Assembly: GCF_042649045.1 (NCBI RefSeq)
Contig: NZ_JBHSEF010000009.1
Coordinates: forward strand, 248,001-312,000
Length of the DNA stretch: 64,000 nucleotides
Reading direction: 5' to 3'
From: Chryseomicrobium palamuruense
Lineage (GTDB): Bacteria; Bacillota; Bacilli; Bacillales_A; Planococcaceae
Shown here: positions 51,333-61,255 of the stretch, piece after piece
How positions within the stretch are numbered: the stretch's first letter is position 1
Layout: every line of letters starts with the position of its first letter
Program-made: the position numbers and the translations under genes
Notes under the pieces: generated by a model
The model's input: the letters and a program-made list of their open reading frames with translations, nothing else
The model's database searches: none
Told to the model about the DNA's origin: nothing

Positions 51333-53267
51333 ATGAAAAAGTGGAGAATGCCCTTATTTGCTACATTGTTAGTCGCTGCATTAGTCGGAGGATTTTATTG
51401 GGTAAGTGACTGGACAGGTGCAACGGTTCAAGCGAACCCAGAAATGACTGTAGTCACGAAAGAAGATGAGCTTCGCGATTACTTTGAACGGGTTAAGAAA
51501 GCGCAACGAGAATTCAATCTTGGTTTCGGTATGGTGTTGGAAGAAGCTGAATCAGAAGACTCTTCAGCAGCTGATAGTGCGAAGTCTTCGAACAGCGGGA
51601 CAGGTGGCGGAGAATCGGACGTGTCTTCTACAAATAACCAAGTAGAAGGCGTCGATGAAGCCGATACCGTTAAGTTGAACGAAGACTATCTCTTCACAGT
51701 ATCCAATCAAGAAGTGGTCATTTTCGATATTCAAAATCCGGAAGCGATGAAAGAGACGGGGCGCATTACGTTCGGTGGCGATCGGTATCCACATCAATTG
51801 TTCCTAACCAACGAGTATTTAATCGTCATGAATCAAAACTATATACACACGGTTCAACCGAAAGTGAGTGGTTCAGCGGAAGATGCGATGTGGATGCCAA
51901 GTGATGGAATGGCGATGGCGAGCATCTATTCTCTTGAAGACCCAGCCAATCCGACGCTAGTTCGTGAAATTGGTTCAGAAGGCTACTTGTCACATGCGCG
52001 GTTAACCGATAACACGGTTTATTTCATTTCCAATTTATACGATCGCATGTGGGCGTTTCAAGAAAATGAAGACATTGAGTTGCGTCCATTCAGCTATGAT
52101 TCAGAGGAAGGAGAAAAGTCGTCGGTAGTTGATTATGAAGATATCACGATTTTGCCGGACACGCTTGAAGGGAGCTATACCATGATTTCTGCGCTCTCGC
52201 TCGATGATTTAGAGTCTGCGCAGCTAACCATGAAAGGGTACTTAGGTAGTAGTGAACAGCTCTATATGTCGACTGAATCGCTGTATCTCACGACAACCAT
52301 TTATGAGAGTTCCGAAACAACTGAATCTGACGGAATCATGGACCGGATCATGATCTGGAATCCAGGGGTTCGCGATACAGAAGTGTTTAAGTTTTCAATC
52401 GATAAAACGTCAATCACGTATGTCGCCTCCCACCGCTTAGAGGGCCATCTATTAAATCAGTTCTCGATGGATGAGTACAATGGTCACTTTAGGGTGGTGA
52501 CCACAGAAGGCGATGCGTGGAATGAAAAGCAGCTTTCAGAGAACCATTTATTTATCTTAGATGCGAACATGAATCGTGTTGGAGAAATCAAAGGACTGGC
52601 GAAAGATGAGCGCATCTACTCGGCTCGTTTTATGGGCGACAAAGCGTACATGGTAACTTTTAAAGAAACCGATCCCCTGTTTGTCTTTGACGTCGCAGAT
52701 CCAAAAAATCCAAAGGTACTTGGCGAACTGAAGATCCCAGGCTTTAGCAACTACTTACATCCGGTCGGAGAGAATCATTTACTCGGCATCGGGTACGATA
52801 CCGAAATGGTGACGTTCCCAGGGATGAAAGAGCCAAGCGTTGTCACGGGCGGGATGAAACTTTCACTTTTCGATGTGAGTGACTTTGCGAATCCGAAAGA
52901 ACAAGATACAGAAATCATCGGTGGGCAGGGTACGTATTCCCCAGTGCACTATGATCACAAGGCCCTCATGATCCACCAGGAGAAAAACTATTACGGATTC
53001 CCTGTAACGGTCTATACGGGTAAGGCGGGCCAAGAGCTAACGTTTGAAGGCGAAGGCGCGATGATTTATAAAGTCACCCCGGAAGAGGGCATTACGAGGG
53101 CTGCTTCTCTCATGAATGAGAAAGTGGAAGGACAGCAATACGAAGAGTGGGAAAAACTCGTCCAGCGTCTTGTCTATGTGGATGACACCCTCTATACGGT
53201 TGCGATGAATCAAATCGAAAGCTACGACTTCACAACGTTCGAGAAAAAACAGACGCTGACTTATTAA
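51333..53267 (+). CDS. Secreted/membrane-anchored beta-propeller protein (Beta_propel family)
   Basis: 644 residues. One N-terminal helix (8-28) serves as signal or anchor, then a Ser/Gly-rich linker (about 70-100) and the marker NNQVEGVDEADTVKLNEDY that opens the secreted beta-propeller family. Repeated blades follow (FDIQNPEAMKETGRI, YSLEDPANPTLVREI, FDVADPKNPKVLGEL, FDVSDFANPKEQDTEI). The function is unknown; it is likely a surface binding or adhesion protein. AGAAAGAGGGA precedes the ATG. Confidence 0.85.
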   Translation: MKKWRMPLFATLLVAALVGGFYWVSDWTGATVQANPEMTVVTKEDELRDYFERVKKAQREFNLGFGMVLEEAESEDSSAADSAKSSNSGTGGGESDVSSTNNQVEGVDEADTVKLNEDYLFTVSNQEVVIFDIQNPEAMKETGRITFGGDRYPHQLFLTNEYLIVMNQNYIHTVQPKVSGSAEDAMWMPSDGMAMASIYSLEDPANPTLVREIGSEGYLSHARLTDNTVYFISNLYDRMWAFQENEDIELRPFSYDSEEGEKSSVVDYEDITILPDTLEGSYTMISALSLDDLESAQLTMKGYLGSSEQLYMSTESLYLTTTIYESSETTESDGIMDRIMIWNPGVRDTEVFKFSIDKTSITYVASHRLEGHLLNQFSMDEYNGHFRVVTTEGDAWNEKQLSENHLFILDANMNRVGEIKGLAKDERIYSARFMGDKAYMVTFKETDPLFVFDVADPKNPKVLGELKIPGFSNYLHPVGENHLLGIGYDTEMVTFPGMKEPSVVTGGMKLSLFDVSDFANPKEQDTEIIGGQGTYSPVHYDHKALMIHQEKNYYGFPVTVYTGKAGQELTFEGEGAMIYKVTPEEGITRAASLMNEKVEGQQYEEWEKLVQRLVYVDDTLYTVAMNQIESYDFTTFEKKQTLTY

Positions 53268-53317
53268 GGATTACTAGCCCTACTACAGATGGGTTTTTAA
53301 TAAAAGATGAGGTAAAG

Positions 53318-53368
53318 AAATACGGTTTGATTGTGCAGAAAGAAAAGCACGATCAGACCGTATTTCTA
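53318..53368 (+). terminator. Long hairpin after the beta-propeller gene
   Basis: The stem AAATACGGTTTGATTGTGC / GCACGATCAGACCGTATTT has two G-T or mismatched steps and a 10-base A-rich loop, followed by CTATG. It is probably a terminator, though the T tract is weak. Confidence 0.65.
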
Positions 53369-53602
53369 TGTGGTCTTTGTGGATGACATACAATACATCT
53401 AATTTTGCCTGTAATCTCTCACTATACCTTCAAAAAATTCAATTTTCCCTACAATACAGACGACTTCCCCCACAATCAAAGGTTTTATTCAAAGTAGAAC
53501 AGCTTCCCCCCCTGGTCACGCCAACCAAAAAGGATTCCAACAGAATTAGACATTGCCAAGCCCTCGCGAAGTTCGATAGACTAAGGGGAAGGGAGGCATG
53601 AC
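53369..53602. other. Non-coding stretch, pyrimidine-rich
   Basis: The 234 bases before the exporter gene hold no supported gene. Short C-rich blocks (TTCCCCC, TTCCCCCCC) recur on the plus strand, with no clear hairpin or operator. An AAGGGGAAGGGAGG site belongs to the next gene. Confidence 0.4.
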
Positions 53603-54343
53603 ATGTCCAATTATGAAATTACCGTAGAATGCTGCTTGTTGGCGGGACGCTTGATGATTGAAGGTGGGGCGGAGACATACCGGGCGGAAGATACGATGGA
53701 ACGAATGGCACGGTCTCAGCACTTGATTGGTTCACAAAGCTTTGTCATGCCGACGGGAATCATGTTTAGCGGAAATAATAATGCCCCTACACGACTGATG
53801 CGTGTCAACAACCGTGTGACCGACTTAGAAAAAATAGCCATGGTCAATGCGGTATCTCGAAAACTCGCGAATCAGCAAATGACCATTGAAGAAGCCTACG
53901 ACGAACTTCGCAGAATCGAGACCGAGCACAAAACCTTTCCATTTTGGCTGCAGATCATCTGTGCGGGTATCACCTCCGGGGCATTTCTATTGCTCCTAGG
54001 CTTCGACAGTCTAGACTTACCGGCAGCGATGGCCATAGGTGCACTCGGTTACGTGATTGCCACACTTGTGGAAAAACAGACACGCGTGAAGTTTTTTGCG
54101 GAATTTTTCGCCGCACTTGTTATCGGAATCGCTGCGTATTTTACTATCTATTCTGGATTTGGCAAGAATCTCGATGGGCTCATCATCGGATCGGTCATTC
54201 CGCTCGTTCCCGGCTTGCTCATCACCAATGCCGTGCGGGACTTGATGGCCGGCCATTTCGTGTCCGGGTTATCAAAAGGTGCCGAAGCGTTTCTCACAGC
54301 TTTTGCTATTGGAGCAGGCGTAGCACTCGTCTTGTCATTTTAA
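53603..54343 (+). CDS. Threonine/serine exporter, ThrE N-terminal component (YjjP-like)
   Basis: 246 residues. A soluble start of about 110 residues (ECCLLAGRLMIEGGAETYRAED, SFVMPTGIMFS) is followed by five helices: the DUF1212/ThrE N-half pattern with PLVPGLLITNAVRDLMAGHFVSG. In the split form it works with a second small protein (next gene) to export threonine or serine. AAGGGGAAGGGAGG precedes the ATG. It lies nine bases from its partner. Confidence 0.87.
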   Translation: MSNYEITVECCLLAGRLMIEGGAETYRAEDTMERMARSQHLIGSQSFVMPTGIMFSGNNNAPTRLMRVNNRVTDLEKIAMVNAVSRKLANQQMTIEEAYDELRRIETEHKTFPFWLQIICAGITSGAFLLLLGFDSLDLPAAMAIGALGYVIATLVEKQTRVKFFAEFFAALVIGIAAYFTIYSGFGKNLDGLIIGSVIPLVPGLLITNAVRDLMAGHFVSGLSKGAEAFLTAFAIGAGVALVLSF

Positions 54344-54352
54344 GGAGGGCCT

Positions 54353-54844
54353 ATGGATATTGTGTATCAACTCTTACTTAGTTTTTTAGCGGCTGTAGCC
54401 TTTGGCGTCCTGTTTAATGCACCTCGACGAATGTTGATACATTGCGGGATAGTTGGTGCCGTAGGATGGTTGGCTTTTGTATCCGCCCGGTCTCAACTCG
54501 AAGATCAAGTGGTGGCCACATTTATCGGTGCATTTACCGTTGCGATGTTGTCACACGTCTTTGCCCGACGCCGGAAGATGCCGATGATCTTGTTCAGTGT
54601 CTCAGGAATCATTGTACTTGTGCCGGGTTCCTCTGCCTACAATGCGATGCGACATGTCGTCGAACAAGATTACCTCATGGCAATCGAACTGGGAACACGG
54701 GCATTGTTGATTTCCGGTGCTATTGCGATGGGACTTGTGTTTGCGGAAATCATCATGCAGATTTATTTAAAAACGTACAGCAAAGTCTTCGGGGCGAGAA
54801 AACGAAAAGGACTTGTCGACGTTGAAGACACACGGCAATTATAA
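54353..54844 (+). CDS. Threonine/serine exporter, ThrE C-terminal component (YjjB-like)
   Basis: 163 residues, four or five helices, the ThrE_2 half: FGVLFNAPRRMLIHCGIVGA, then ARRRKMPMILFSVSGIIVLVPGSSAYN (in two parts: ARRRKMPMILF, IIVLVPGSSAYN). It completes the two-part exporter. AAGGAGGG precedes the ATG. A terminator follows, so the operon has two genes. Confidence 0.87.
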   Translation: MDIVYQLLLSFLAAVAFGVLFNAPRRMLIHCGIVGAVGWLAFVSARSQLEDQVVATFIGAFTVAMLSHVFARRRKMPMILFSVSGIIVLVPGSSAYNAMRHVVEQDYLMAIELGTRALLISGAIAMGLVFAEIIMQIYLKTYSKVFGARKRKGLVDVEDTRQL

Positions 54845-54876
54845 AAACCAAGCGCAACCGGGCGCTTGGTTTTCTC
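54844..54876. terminator. Bidirectional terminator
   Basis: The stem AACCAAGCGC / GCGCTTGGTT with flanking A and T tracts lies between convergent genes. Confidence 0.9.
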
Positions 54877-54881
54877 ACTAT

Positions 54882-56582
54882 CTATTCATGTGCAAGGAAA
54901 CGTTCTAATTCTCCTTTTTTCAGCGGCATCGACATGTGGAATCCTTGGAGTCCGTCACAGCCAATTGTTTGAAGTTGTTTCGCTTGTTGTTCGCTTTCAA
55001 TTCCTTCAGCAATCACTTTAATTTGTAGAGAGTGTCCAAGTGACACCATCCCTTTGATCAAACGCAGTACTTTGTCATTACCAGACATCATTTGAATAAA
55101 TGAGCGGTCGATTTTCAAACTCTCAATCGGGAGAATTTGTAGATATCGGAGAGAGGCATACCCTGTCCCGAAATCGTCGAGAACGAACCGGACGCCTTCT
55201 CGTTGGAGCGCATGCATCTGTTCAATGATTCTCTTCTCCGCTTCCGCTTCGAGTGCGAATTTTTCTGTAATCTCGATTTGCAGACGGTTGGCCGGACATC
55301 CTGTCTGTTTTAGGAGCTGCATGATGACACGGACCATGTTTTTATCATGGAATTCGCGCACGGATAGGTTGACGTTCACTTTAATGTCATATCCTTTTTG
55401 GTGCCACTCCGCAGCCTGAAGGCAACTCTTTTCTAACACGAATGCGCCGATATCATTGATGAGACCTGTCTGTTCAGCAATCGGGATGAGTTCTTCGGGG
55501 GACACACTCCCAAGGACATCACTTTCCCAACGGACAAGAGCCTCAAAACAGCTGACTTGTTTGGATGCACTATCAAAAATAGGCAAATAGACGACTTCTA
55601 AGTTTTGCTGATCAAGAGCTACGAGCAATTCTTTTTCAATTTCCACACGTCGGGAAAGTTTCGAATGCGCGTCTTTCGGTAGTGTGGTAATCAAGTTTCC
55701 ACCTTGTTGGCGGACACGTTGAAGGGAATTATGGGCCGCCTCAATGATATGATGAATCGTCTTTTGGTCATCGGGGTAACGGGTCATGCTTCCACTTACC
55801 GTGAGTGCGACAGCTTTACGTTCAATATAGATCGGATTGGACTTTAAGAAATCGCTAAAGCCTTGGATGTACCAGTCACTAAGCGGGGTAAGAACCGCAA
55901 ATTCATTGCGTCCCAAGCGGCCGATAATCGAATCCGGAAAATATTTCTTTAGCAAGTTAGTGAATTCGTGAAGTAAGGTTTCTTCGTGTTGTTCATTCAT
56001 CAGTTCTTTTAACGTATAGAATTTATCGATGGATAATAGAACGTACGTAAATTCAATGCGTCTTGTGATGTGCTCTTTCATCAGCTCTTCCATTCGGTAG
56101 CGGCTGAGAAGACCCGTTTCGATATCTGTGTAGGCAGCTTCTTCAAGCTTCGATTGCATCATTTTCTTGTCCGTAATCTCTTCTTCGATAAAATAGCAGT
56201 GTACTAGATGTTTGTTTTCATCGACGACGGGTACCGCAAGAAGTTGAACCCAGTACGAACCACCAGACTTCGTACACTTCTCAAGAGACCCTTGCCACAC
56301 TTGCCCGCGCTCAAGGTGCATCATGATCTGGTGGGCTTTTTGACGAGAAGGCTCTTCATCAGGAAGCAATTGCCAGAGTGACTTTCCAAGCACGCGTTTC
56401 GGAGTCCATTCACTGCGTTCTAGAAATTTTTGATTGGTGGATAAAATCATTCCATTGTCATCCATTACATAGAACATAAAGCCTTGTTTTAATCCAGTTT
56501 GTACCTGTTCCCATTCGTCCATGATGGGGTGCAGCGGCAGAGTAGGTTCTAAATTCTCAACCGTATAGTTAGTTTGTGCCAT
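54882..56582 (-). CDS. PAS-GGDEF-EAL protein, probable c-di-GMP phosphodiesterase
   Basis: About 566 residues, cytoplasmic. PAS (about 25-140, DDNGMILSTNQKFLERSEW), GGDEF (about 150-300), EAL (about 315-560). In the GGDEF the active loop is GRLGRNEFAVL instead of RxGGDEF, so cyclase activity is lost. The EAL domain keeps FEALVRW, NLSVREF, EITE, DDFGTGYASL, KIDRSF and AEGIES, all residues needed to cut c-di-GMP. Thus it should act as a phosphodiesterase, with the dead GGDEF perhaps sensing GTP. The ATG at 56582 follows AAAGGAG; a GTG at 56603 is in frame before the site. Confidence 0.9.
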   Translation of the reverse strand: MAQTNYTVENLEPTLPLHPIMDEWEQVQTGLKQGFMFYVMDDNGMILSTNQKFLERSEWTPKRVLGKSLWQLLPDEEPSRQKAHQIMMHLERGQVWQGSLEKCTKSGGSYWVQLLAVPVVDENKHLVHCYFIEEEITDKKMMQSKLEEAAYTDIETGLLSRYRMEELMKEHITRRIEFTYVLLSIDKFYTLKELMNEQHEETLLHEFTNLLKKYFPDSIIGRLGRNEFAVLTPLSDWYIQGFSDFLKSNPIYIERKAVALTVSGSMTRYPDDQKTIHHIIEAAHNSLQRVRQQGGNLITTLPKDAHSKLSRRVEIEKELLVALDQQNLEVVYLPIFDSASKQVSCFEALVRWESDVLGSVSPEELIPIAEQTGLINDIGAFVLEKSCLQAAEWHQKGYDIKVNVNLSVREFHDKNMVRVIMQLLKQTGCPANRLQIEITEKFALEAEAEKRIIEQMHALQREGVRFVLDDFGTGYASLRYLQILPIESLKIDRSFIQMMSGNDKVLRLIKGMVSLGHSLQIKVIAEGIESEQQAKQLQTIGCDGLQGFHMSMPLKKGELERFLAHE

Positions 56583-56720
56583 ACAAAGGACTCCTTTATA
56601 CACGTTTTTTATCAGTATAATTCATTATTACCAATTCGTCACTAAGAGATTGAATGATATGTTACAAAAGTTCTAGGTAAGTGGTAAATGAAATATAGAA
56701 AATAGGCAGGGGGAATCGAA

Positions 56721-57629
56721 ATGAATTCACAACGTTGGAAAGGGATTGTTTTAATCATTACAGGTGCCATGTTATGGGGAGCAAGTGGTCCTATGATGGA
56801 ATGGCTCCTAGAACACTATGCGATGTCTGTACCTTTCTTCCTGACGCTTCGCCTATTGATTGCCGGTGCGCTTGTCTTACTGTCACTGAGGTTGACGAAA
56901 AAGCCGGTCTGGCGAATCTGGAAGGACCGGGCGTGGCGCATCCGCCTGATGATCTTCGCAATCTTTGGGATGCTAGCGGTTCAATACACGTTTGTAGCAG
57001 CCATCCATGCCAGTAACGCGACGGTCGCGACGCTCATGCAATTTATAGGTCCCGTCTACATTATTCTTTTTGTGTCCTGGACAGTGCGGAAGTTTCCTCC
57101 CGTCTATCAAGTCATAGGAATGCTCGGAACGTTTGTTGGTCTTTTCTTCTTATTAACGGGAGGTCAGGTCGGAAAACTTGCGATATCAGGAGAAGCGCTC
57201 TTTTGGGGCATTGCAGTCGGACTTGCTTTCGCGTTTTATACCGTCTATCCTGCCAGATTGATGGCGGAGTGGGGTGTGCTCCTTGTGGTCGGTTGGGGTA
57301 TGGTGATTGGGGGCGTCATTCTCGGAATCGTTTCCGGGGTATGGGCTTCCGATGAGTGGCACTTCTTGACGAACCCGACTGTCATCTGGATGTCTCTCGC
57401 CATTATAGTTGTAGGAACTCTGGCATTCGTCTTGTTTTTATCCAGTATGAAATACATAACGGCTGTAGAAACTAGTATCTTATCCAGCGTCGAACCACTG
57501 ACCGCGATGGTCGTCTCCTTTTTCTGGTTCAGCCAAGTATTCGGTGGATTGCAGTACCTCGGCATGATTATTATGCTCCTATTTATCACCTGGTTGACGA
57601 TTGCGGGAGAAAAACAATCAGAACATTGA
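56721..57629 (+). CDS. EamA family (DMT) transporter
   Basis: 302 residues with ten helices in two EamA repeats: GAMLWGASGPMMEWLL near the start and SILSSVEPLTAMVVSFFWFS in the second half. A probable metabolite or drug exporter of unknown substrate. GGCAGGGGGAA precedes the ATG. It shares no more than 30% identity by eye with the EamA at 6972, so it is not a recent copy. Confidence 0.85.
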   Translation: MNSQRWKGIVLIITGAMLWGASGPMMEWLLEHYAMSVPFFLTLRLLIAGALVLLSLRLTKKPVWRIWKDRAWRIRLMIFAIFGMLAVQYTFVAAIHASNATVATLMQFIGPVYIILFVSWTVRKFPPVYQVIGMLGTFVGLFFLLTGGQVGKLAISGEALFWGIAVGLAFAFYTVYPARLMAEWGVLLVVGWGMVIGGVILGIVSGVWASDEWHFLTNPTVIWMSLAIIVVGTLAFVLFLSSMKYITAVETSILSSVEPLTAMVVSFFWFSQVFGGLQYLGMIIMLLFITWLTIAGEKQSEH

Positions 57630-57705
57630 GACTTGTTTTATAAACAGGCTGTGGCATAATTAGAGAAGTGATTAATTCGTATACCGAAGAATTTTGAGGT
57701 GCAGC

Positions 57706-59442
57706 ATGAAAACCATACTTTCTTATTTGAAGCCGTACAAATGGCTCGTCGTTCTAGCGCTCTTCTTGATGCTGCTGGAACTGGCAGTAGAGCTTGTGCA
57801 GCCACTTCTCATTGCCAAGATTATTGATGACGGAATTCTAGCAAACAACCCTCAAGTGATCATTGAACTGGGGATCTGGATGGTCGCGATTTCGTTCCTT
57901 GCGTTTTTCGGTGCCCTCACCAATACAGTGATCGCGTCCCATATCGTTCAGAGCTATGGATATGATATTCGAATGGCGCTCTTCCGGAAGGTACAAGACT
58001 TTACAATGACAGCGTTTCTAAGGTTCCCGAACGCAAGCTTGATTACGCGTTTAACGACAGATGTCACGATGACACAAAACGTCATCTTCATGGGGCTGCG
58101 TATTATGCTCCGTGCGCCGCTCCTTGTATTCGGTAGTATTATCATGGCGTTTATCGTGAATCCAGCACTTGCGATTTATCTCGTGATTGGGTTTCCGTTC
58201 CTGCTCGTGTTTATGTACTGGATGAGCCGCAAAGGGATGGCGATGTTCTCACGCGTCCAAAAAGCGCTTGACCGCTTGAACCGTCAGATTCAGGAAAACT
58301 TGCAGGCAGTCCGGTTGATCAAAGCTTACCTACGCGGACGTTACGAGGCGGACCGGTTCAACACTGTAGCGGATGAGTTACGCAACGTCAACGTGACTGC
58401 TTTCCGTATCATGGAATTTATTTTACCGGTGCTCCTTCTTGTGATGAACATCAGTTTGCTGGCCGTGCTATGGTTCGGAGCAGATCTGGTCAACACAGGA
58501 GAAGCGCCACTTGGTGACCTGGTCGCGATCGTCAACTACGTCATGCGTATGACGGGTGCGTTCTCGATGTTTGCGTTTATCATTATCTTCTTCTCTCGCG
58601 CCAAAGCATCAAGTGAGCGGATGGAAGAAGTGTTATTGGTGGATGAAGACCTAGAAGTCGGACTAGACGCTGGGAAACTACCGCGCCGTGCTTTTGGAGA
58701 AATTGAGTTTGACAATGTCTCGTTCCGGTATCCGAATACGAAGGAATGGGTACTTGAAAATGTGTCCTTCCGTCTAAAATCCGGAGACAAGCTCGCTGTC
58801 ATGGGCGCCACCGGAGCAGGAAAGTCGACACTCTTTAACTTGATTCCGCGCTTCTTTGAGGTCACGCGCGGGACAATCAAAGTGGACGGAGTAGCGATTG
58901 AACAGTGGCCACTCCGTGAACTTCGCGAAACAATCGGCTATGTGCCCCAACAGTCGGTTCTCTTTACTGGGAGTATCCAGGAGAACTTAGGGTGGGGAGA
59001 TACAGAAGCGGAAGAAGAGCTTCTCGTCGATGCTGCCCGTAAAGCGCAGATCCACTCGTCGATTGAAGATTTCCCGAATCAATACCAGACGCGAGTCGGT
59101 CAAAAAGGCGTCAACTTGTCAGGTGGACAGAAACAACGTCTATCCATTGCTCGTGCCATTGTACGACGTCCGGAAATTCTCCTATTAGATGACAGTACAA
59201 GCGCACTCGACATCAACACGGAAAATGCGCTGTGGGAAGCGCTCGAAATCGAGTCCGCAACGATGCTTGTCATTACACAAAAAATCCGTACAGCACGAGG
59301 TGCAGACGCTATTCTGTTACTCGATGATGGAAATGTAGCTGGTTTCGGCTCGCACGAAGAGCTCCTACAAACGTCCGAACTCTATAGAGCCATCGCAGAA
59401 TCACAGCAGGAAGGGGGCGATGAGCATGAACTTCTTTCGTAA
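57706..59442 (+). CDS. Heterodimeric ABC exporter, degenerate-site subunit (YfiB-like)
   Basis: About 578 residues: six helices (1-310), then the ATPase. Walker A is GATGAGKST and the signature is LSGGQKQRLSIARA. Walker B ends LLLDDSTSALD (Asp where the catalytic Glu should be), and the switch is ITQKIRT (Gln for His). So this half cannot fire its own ATP site but gives a good signature to its partner. Drug or lipid export is the family role. The ATG at 57706 follows GAGGTG. It overlaps the next gene by 23 bases. Confidence 0.88.
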   Translation: MKTILSYLKPYKWLVVLALFLMLLELAVELVQPLLIAKIIDDGILANNPQVIIELGIWMVAISFLAFFGALTNTVIASHIVQSYGYDIRMALFRKVQDFTMTAFLRFPNASLITRLTTDVTMTQNVIFMGLRIMLRAPLLVFGSIIMAFIVNPALAIYLVIGFPFLLVFMYWMSRKGMAMFSRVQKALDRLNRQIQENLQAVRLIKAYLRGRYEADRFNTVADELRNVNVTAFRIMEFILPVLLLVMNISLLAVLWFGADLVNTGEAPLGDLVAIVNYVMRMTGAFSMFAFIIIFFSRAKASSERMEEVLLVDEDLEVGLDAGKLPRRAFGEIEFDNVSFRYPNTKEWVLENVSFRLKSGDKLAVMGATGAGKSTLFNLIPRFFEVTRGTIKVDGVAIEQWPLRELRETIGYVPQQSVLFTGSIQENLGWGDTEAEEELLVDAARKAQIHSSIEDFPNQYQTRVGQKGVNLSGGQKQRLSIARAIVRRPEILLLDDSTSALDINTENALWEALEIESATMLVITQKIRTARGADAILLLDDGNVAGFGSHEELLQTSELYRAIAESQQEGGDEHELLS

Positions 59443-61255
59443 ACCCTTCGGCTATGAACCGATTTTAACTAAAGAAGACATCAACGGCACATCGGAAAAG
59501 AAAGTTGACAAAGCCTCCGATTGGAAGTCCGTCCTCTACCGCATCTGGCAATTTGTCGATGAACAGCGGCTCTTATTAATTGTTGTATTATTGCTAGTCC
59601 TTGTATCGTCGGTCCTCGCACTTGTAGGGCCGTACTTAGTCGGAGGCATCATTGACGATTACATCACCAGCCGCGACCTCGGTGGGTTATCGACGATTAT
59701 CATCTGGCTCGCTCTCATTTATGTCGGCTGGTCGGTCAGCTTATATCTCCAGAACTTTTGGATGATTGGGATTGCCCAACAAACGATCTACCGTCTTCGA
59801 ACGACGTTGATCGGACATTTGCAAAAGCTTCCGGTATCGTTCTTTGATAAACGTCAGCACGGTGAACTGATGTCCCGTGTAACAAACGATATTGAAAACG
59901 TCAGTCAAACGCTAAATACGTCCTTTATTCAAGTGTTCTCGAGTATCTTGACGCTTGCTGGGACAACGCTTGTCATGTTGCTGTTAAGCCCGCTGATGAC
60001 AGTCATTACGCTCACAATTGTGCCTGTTATGTTTATTGCCATTCGCTGGATTACGAAGCGAACGTCAAAACTTTTTAAAGAACAACAAAAAGCAGTCGGT
60101 GAATTGAACGGAATGATTGAAGAGACAATTTCCGGACAACGCATTGTCAAAGCATTCTCTCAAGAAGACCGCATGATGGATGAGTTCTCTACGAAAAGCA
60201 ACCGTCTCCGCAATACCGGATTTTGGGCATTGACCTATTCCGGATTCATCCCGAAAGTCATGAACTTACTGAATAACTTAAGTTTCACGATGGTCGCTGC
60301 CGTCGGGGGTATCTTGGCATTCTATGATCAGATCTCGATTGGTGAGATTGTCATCTTTACCGAGTATGCCCGTCAGTTTACGCGTCCATTGAATGACCTT
60401 TCCAACCAATTCAACACGGTCCTTTCCGCGATTGCAGGCGCTGAGCGTGTCTTTAAAATCATTGATGAAGATTCCGAAGAGGATACAGGACGGAAAGAGA
60501 ACGATGTGGCACTGAAAGGTCATGTCGAATTGAAAGACGTTGTGTTCCGCTATAACAAAGAAGAGTCGCATCCGATCATCGACCACGTGTCATTTGAAGT
60601 GCGACCTGGTCAGACTGCCGCACTTGTTGGGGCAACTGGAGCTGGGAAAACAACGATTATGCAGCTACTTGCCCGTTTTTATGAAGTCGATGAAGGGGCT
60701 ATCTTGATTGACGGGATTCCGATCCAAGACATTCCACGCCACACACTTCGTGCGCAGATGGCATTTGTGCTCCAGGATCCGTTCCTATTTGAAATGTCCG
60801 TCATGGAAAACATACGCTACGGAAAATTGAATGCAACGGATGAAGAGGTCATTGAAGCGGCCAAACAAGCGAATGCACATGAATTTATTATGAAGTTATC
60901 GGATGGCTATCACACGGTTCTGACAGGAGACGGCGGTGAGATTTCCCAAGGCCAGAAGCAGTTGTTATCGATTGCACGTGCCCTCGTCGCTGATCCAGCC
61001 GTGTTACTACTTGACGAAGCGACGTCAAGTATCGATACGGTCACCGAGATGAAGATTCAAGAGGCACTGGAACGTCTGATGGAAGGCCGGACAAGCTTTG
61101 TCATTGCTCATCGATTGAATACTGTGCGTCAAGCTGATATGATTTTTGTAATGGAGCACGGACATCTCGTGGAAGGTGGTCCGCAAAAGCAGCTCCTTGA
61201 ACAGAAAGGGCGCTATTACCAAATGCTCATGTCTGGAAAGGAAGAAAACGAATGA
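59420..61255 (+). CDS. Heterodimeric ABC exporter, catalytic subunit (YfiC-like)
   Basis: 611 residues: a soluble start, six helices (about 45-320), then the ATPase. Walker A is GATGAGKTT, Walker B is LLLDEATSSID and the switch is IAHRLNTV, all intact; but its signature is ISQGQKQLLSIARA, not LSGGQ. Together with the previous subunit this gives one working and one dead ATP site, as in BmrCD or TM287/288. A second ATG at 59426 is also possible and better spaced from GGAAGGGGG. It overlaps the GNAT gene by four bases (ATGA). Confidence 0.88.
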   Translation: MSMNFFRKPFGYEPILTKEDINGTSEKKVDKASDWKSVLYRIWQFVDEQRLLLIVVLLLVLVSSVLALVGPYLVGGIIDDYITSRDLGGLSTIIIWLALIYVGWSVSLYLQNFWMIGIAQQTIYRLRTTLIGHLQKLPVSFFDKRQHGELMSRVTNDIENVSQTLNTSFIQVFSSILTLAGTTLVMLLLSPLMTVITLTIVPVMFIAIRWITKRTSKLFKEQQKAVGELNGMIEETISGQRIVKAFSQEDRMMDEFSTKSNRLRNTGFWALTYSGFIPKVMNLLNNLSFTMVAAVGGILAFYDQISIGEIVIFTEYARQFTRPLNDLSNQFNTVLSAIAGAERVFKIIDEDSEEDTGRKENDVALKGHVELKDVVFRYNKEESHPIIDHVSFEVRPGQTAALVGATGAGKTTIMQLLARFYEVDEGAILIDGIPIQDIPRHTLRAQMAFVLQDPFLFEMSVMENIRYGKLNATDEEVIEAAKQANAHEFIMKLSDGYHTVLTGDGGEISQGQKQLLSIARALVADPAVLLLDEATSSIDTVTEMKIQEALERLMEGRTSFVIAHRLNTVRQADMIFVMEHGHLVEGGPQKQLLEQKGRYYQMLMSGKEENE

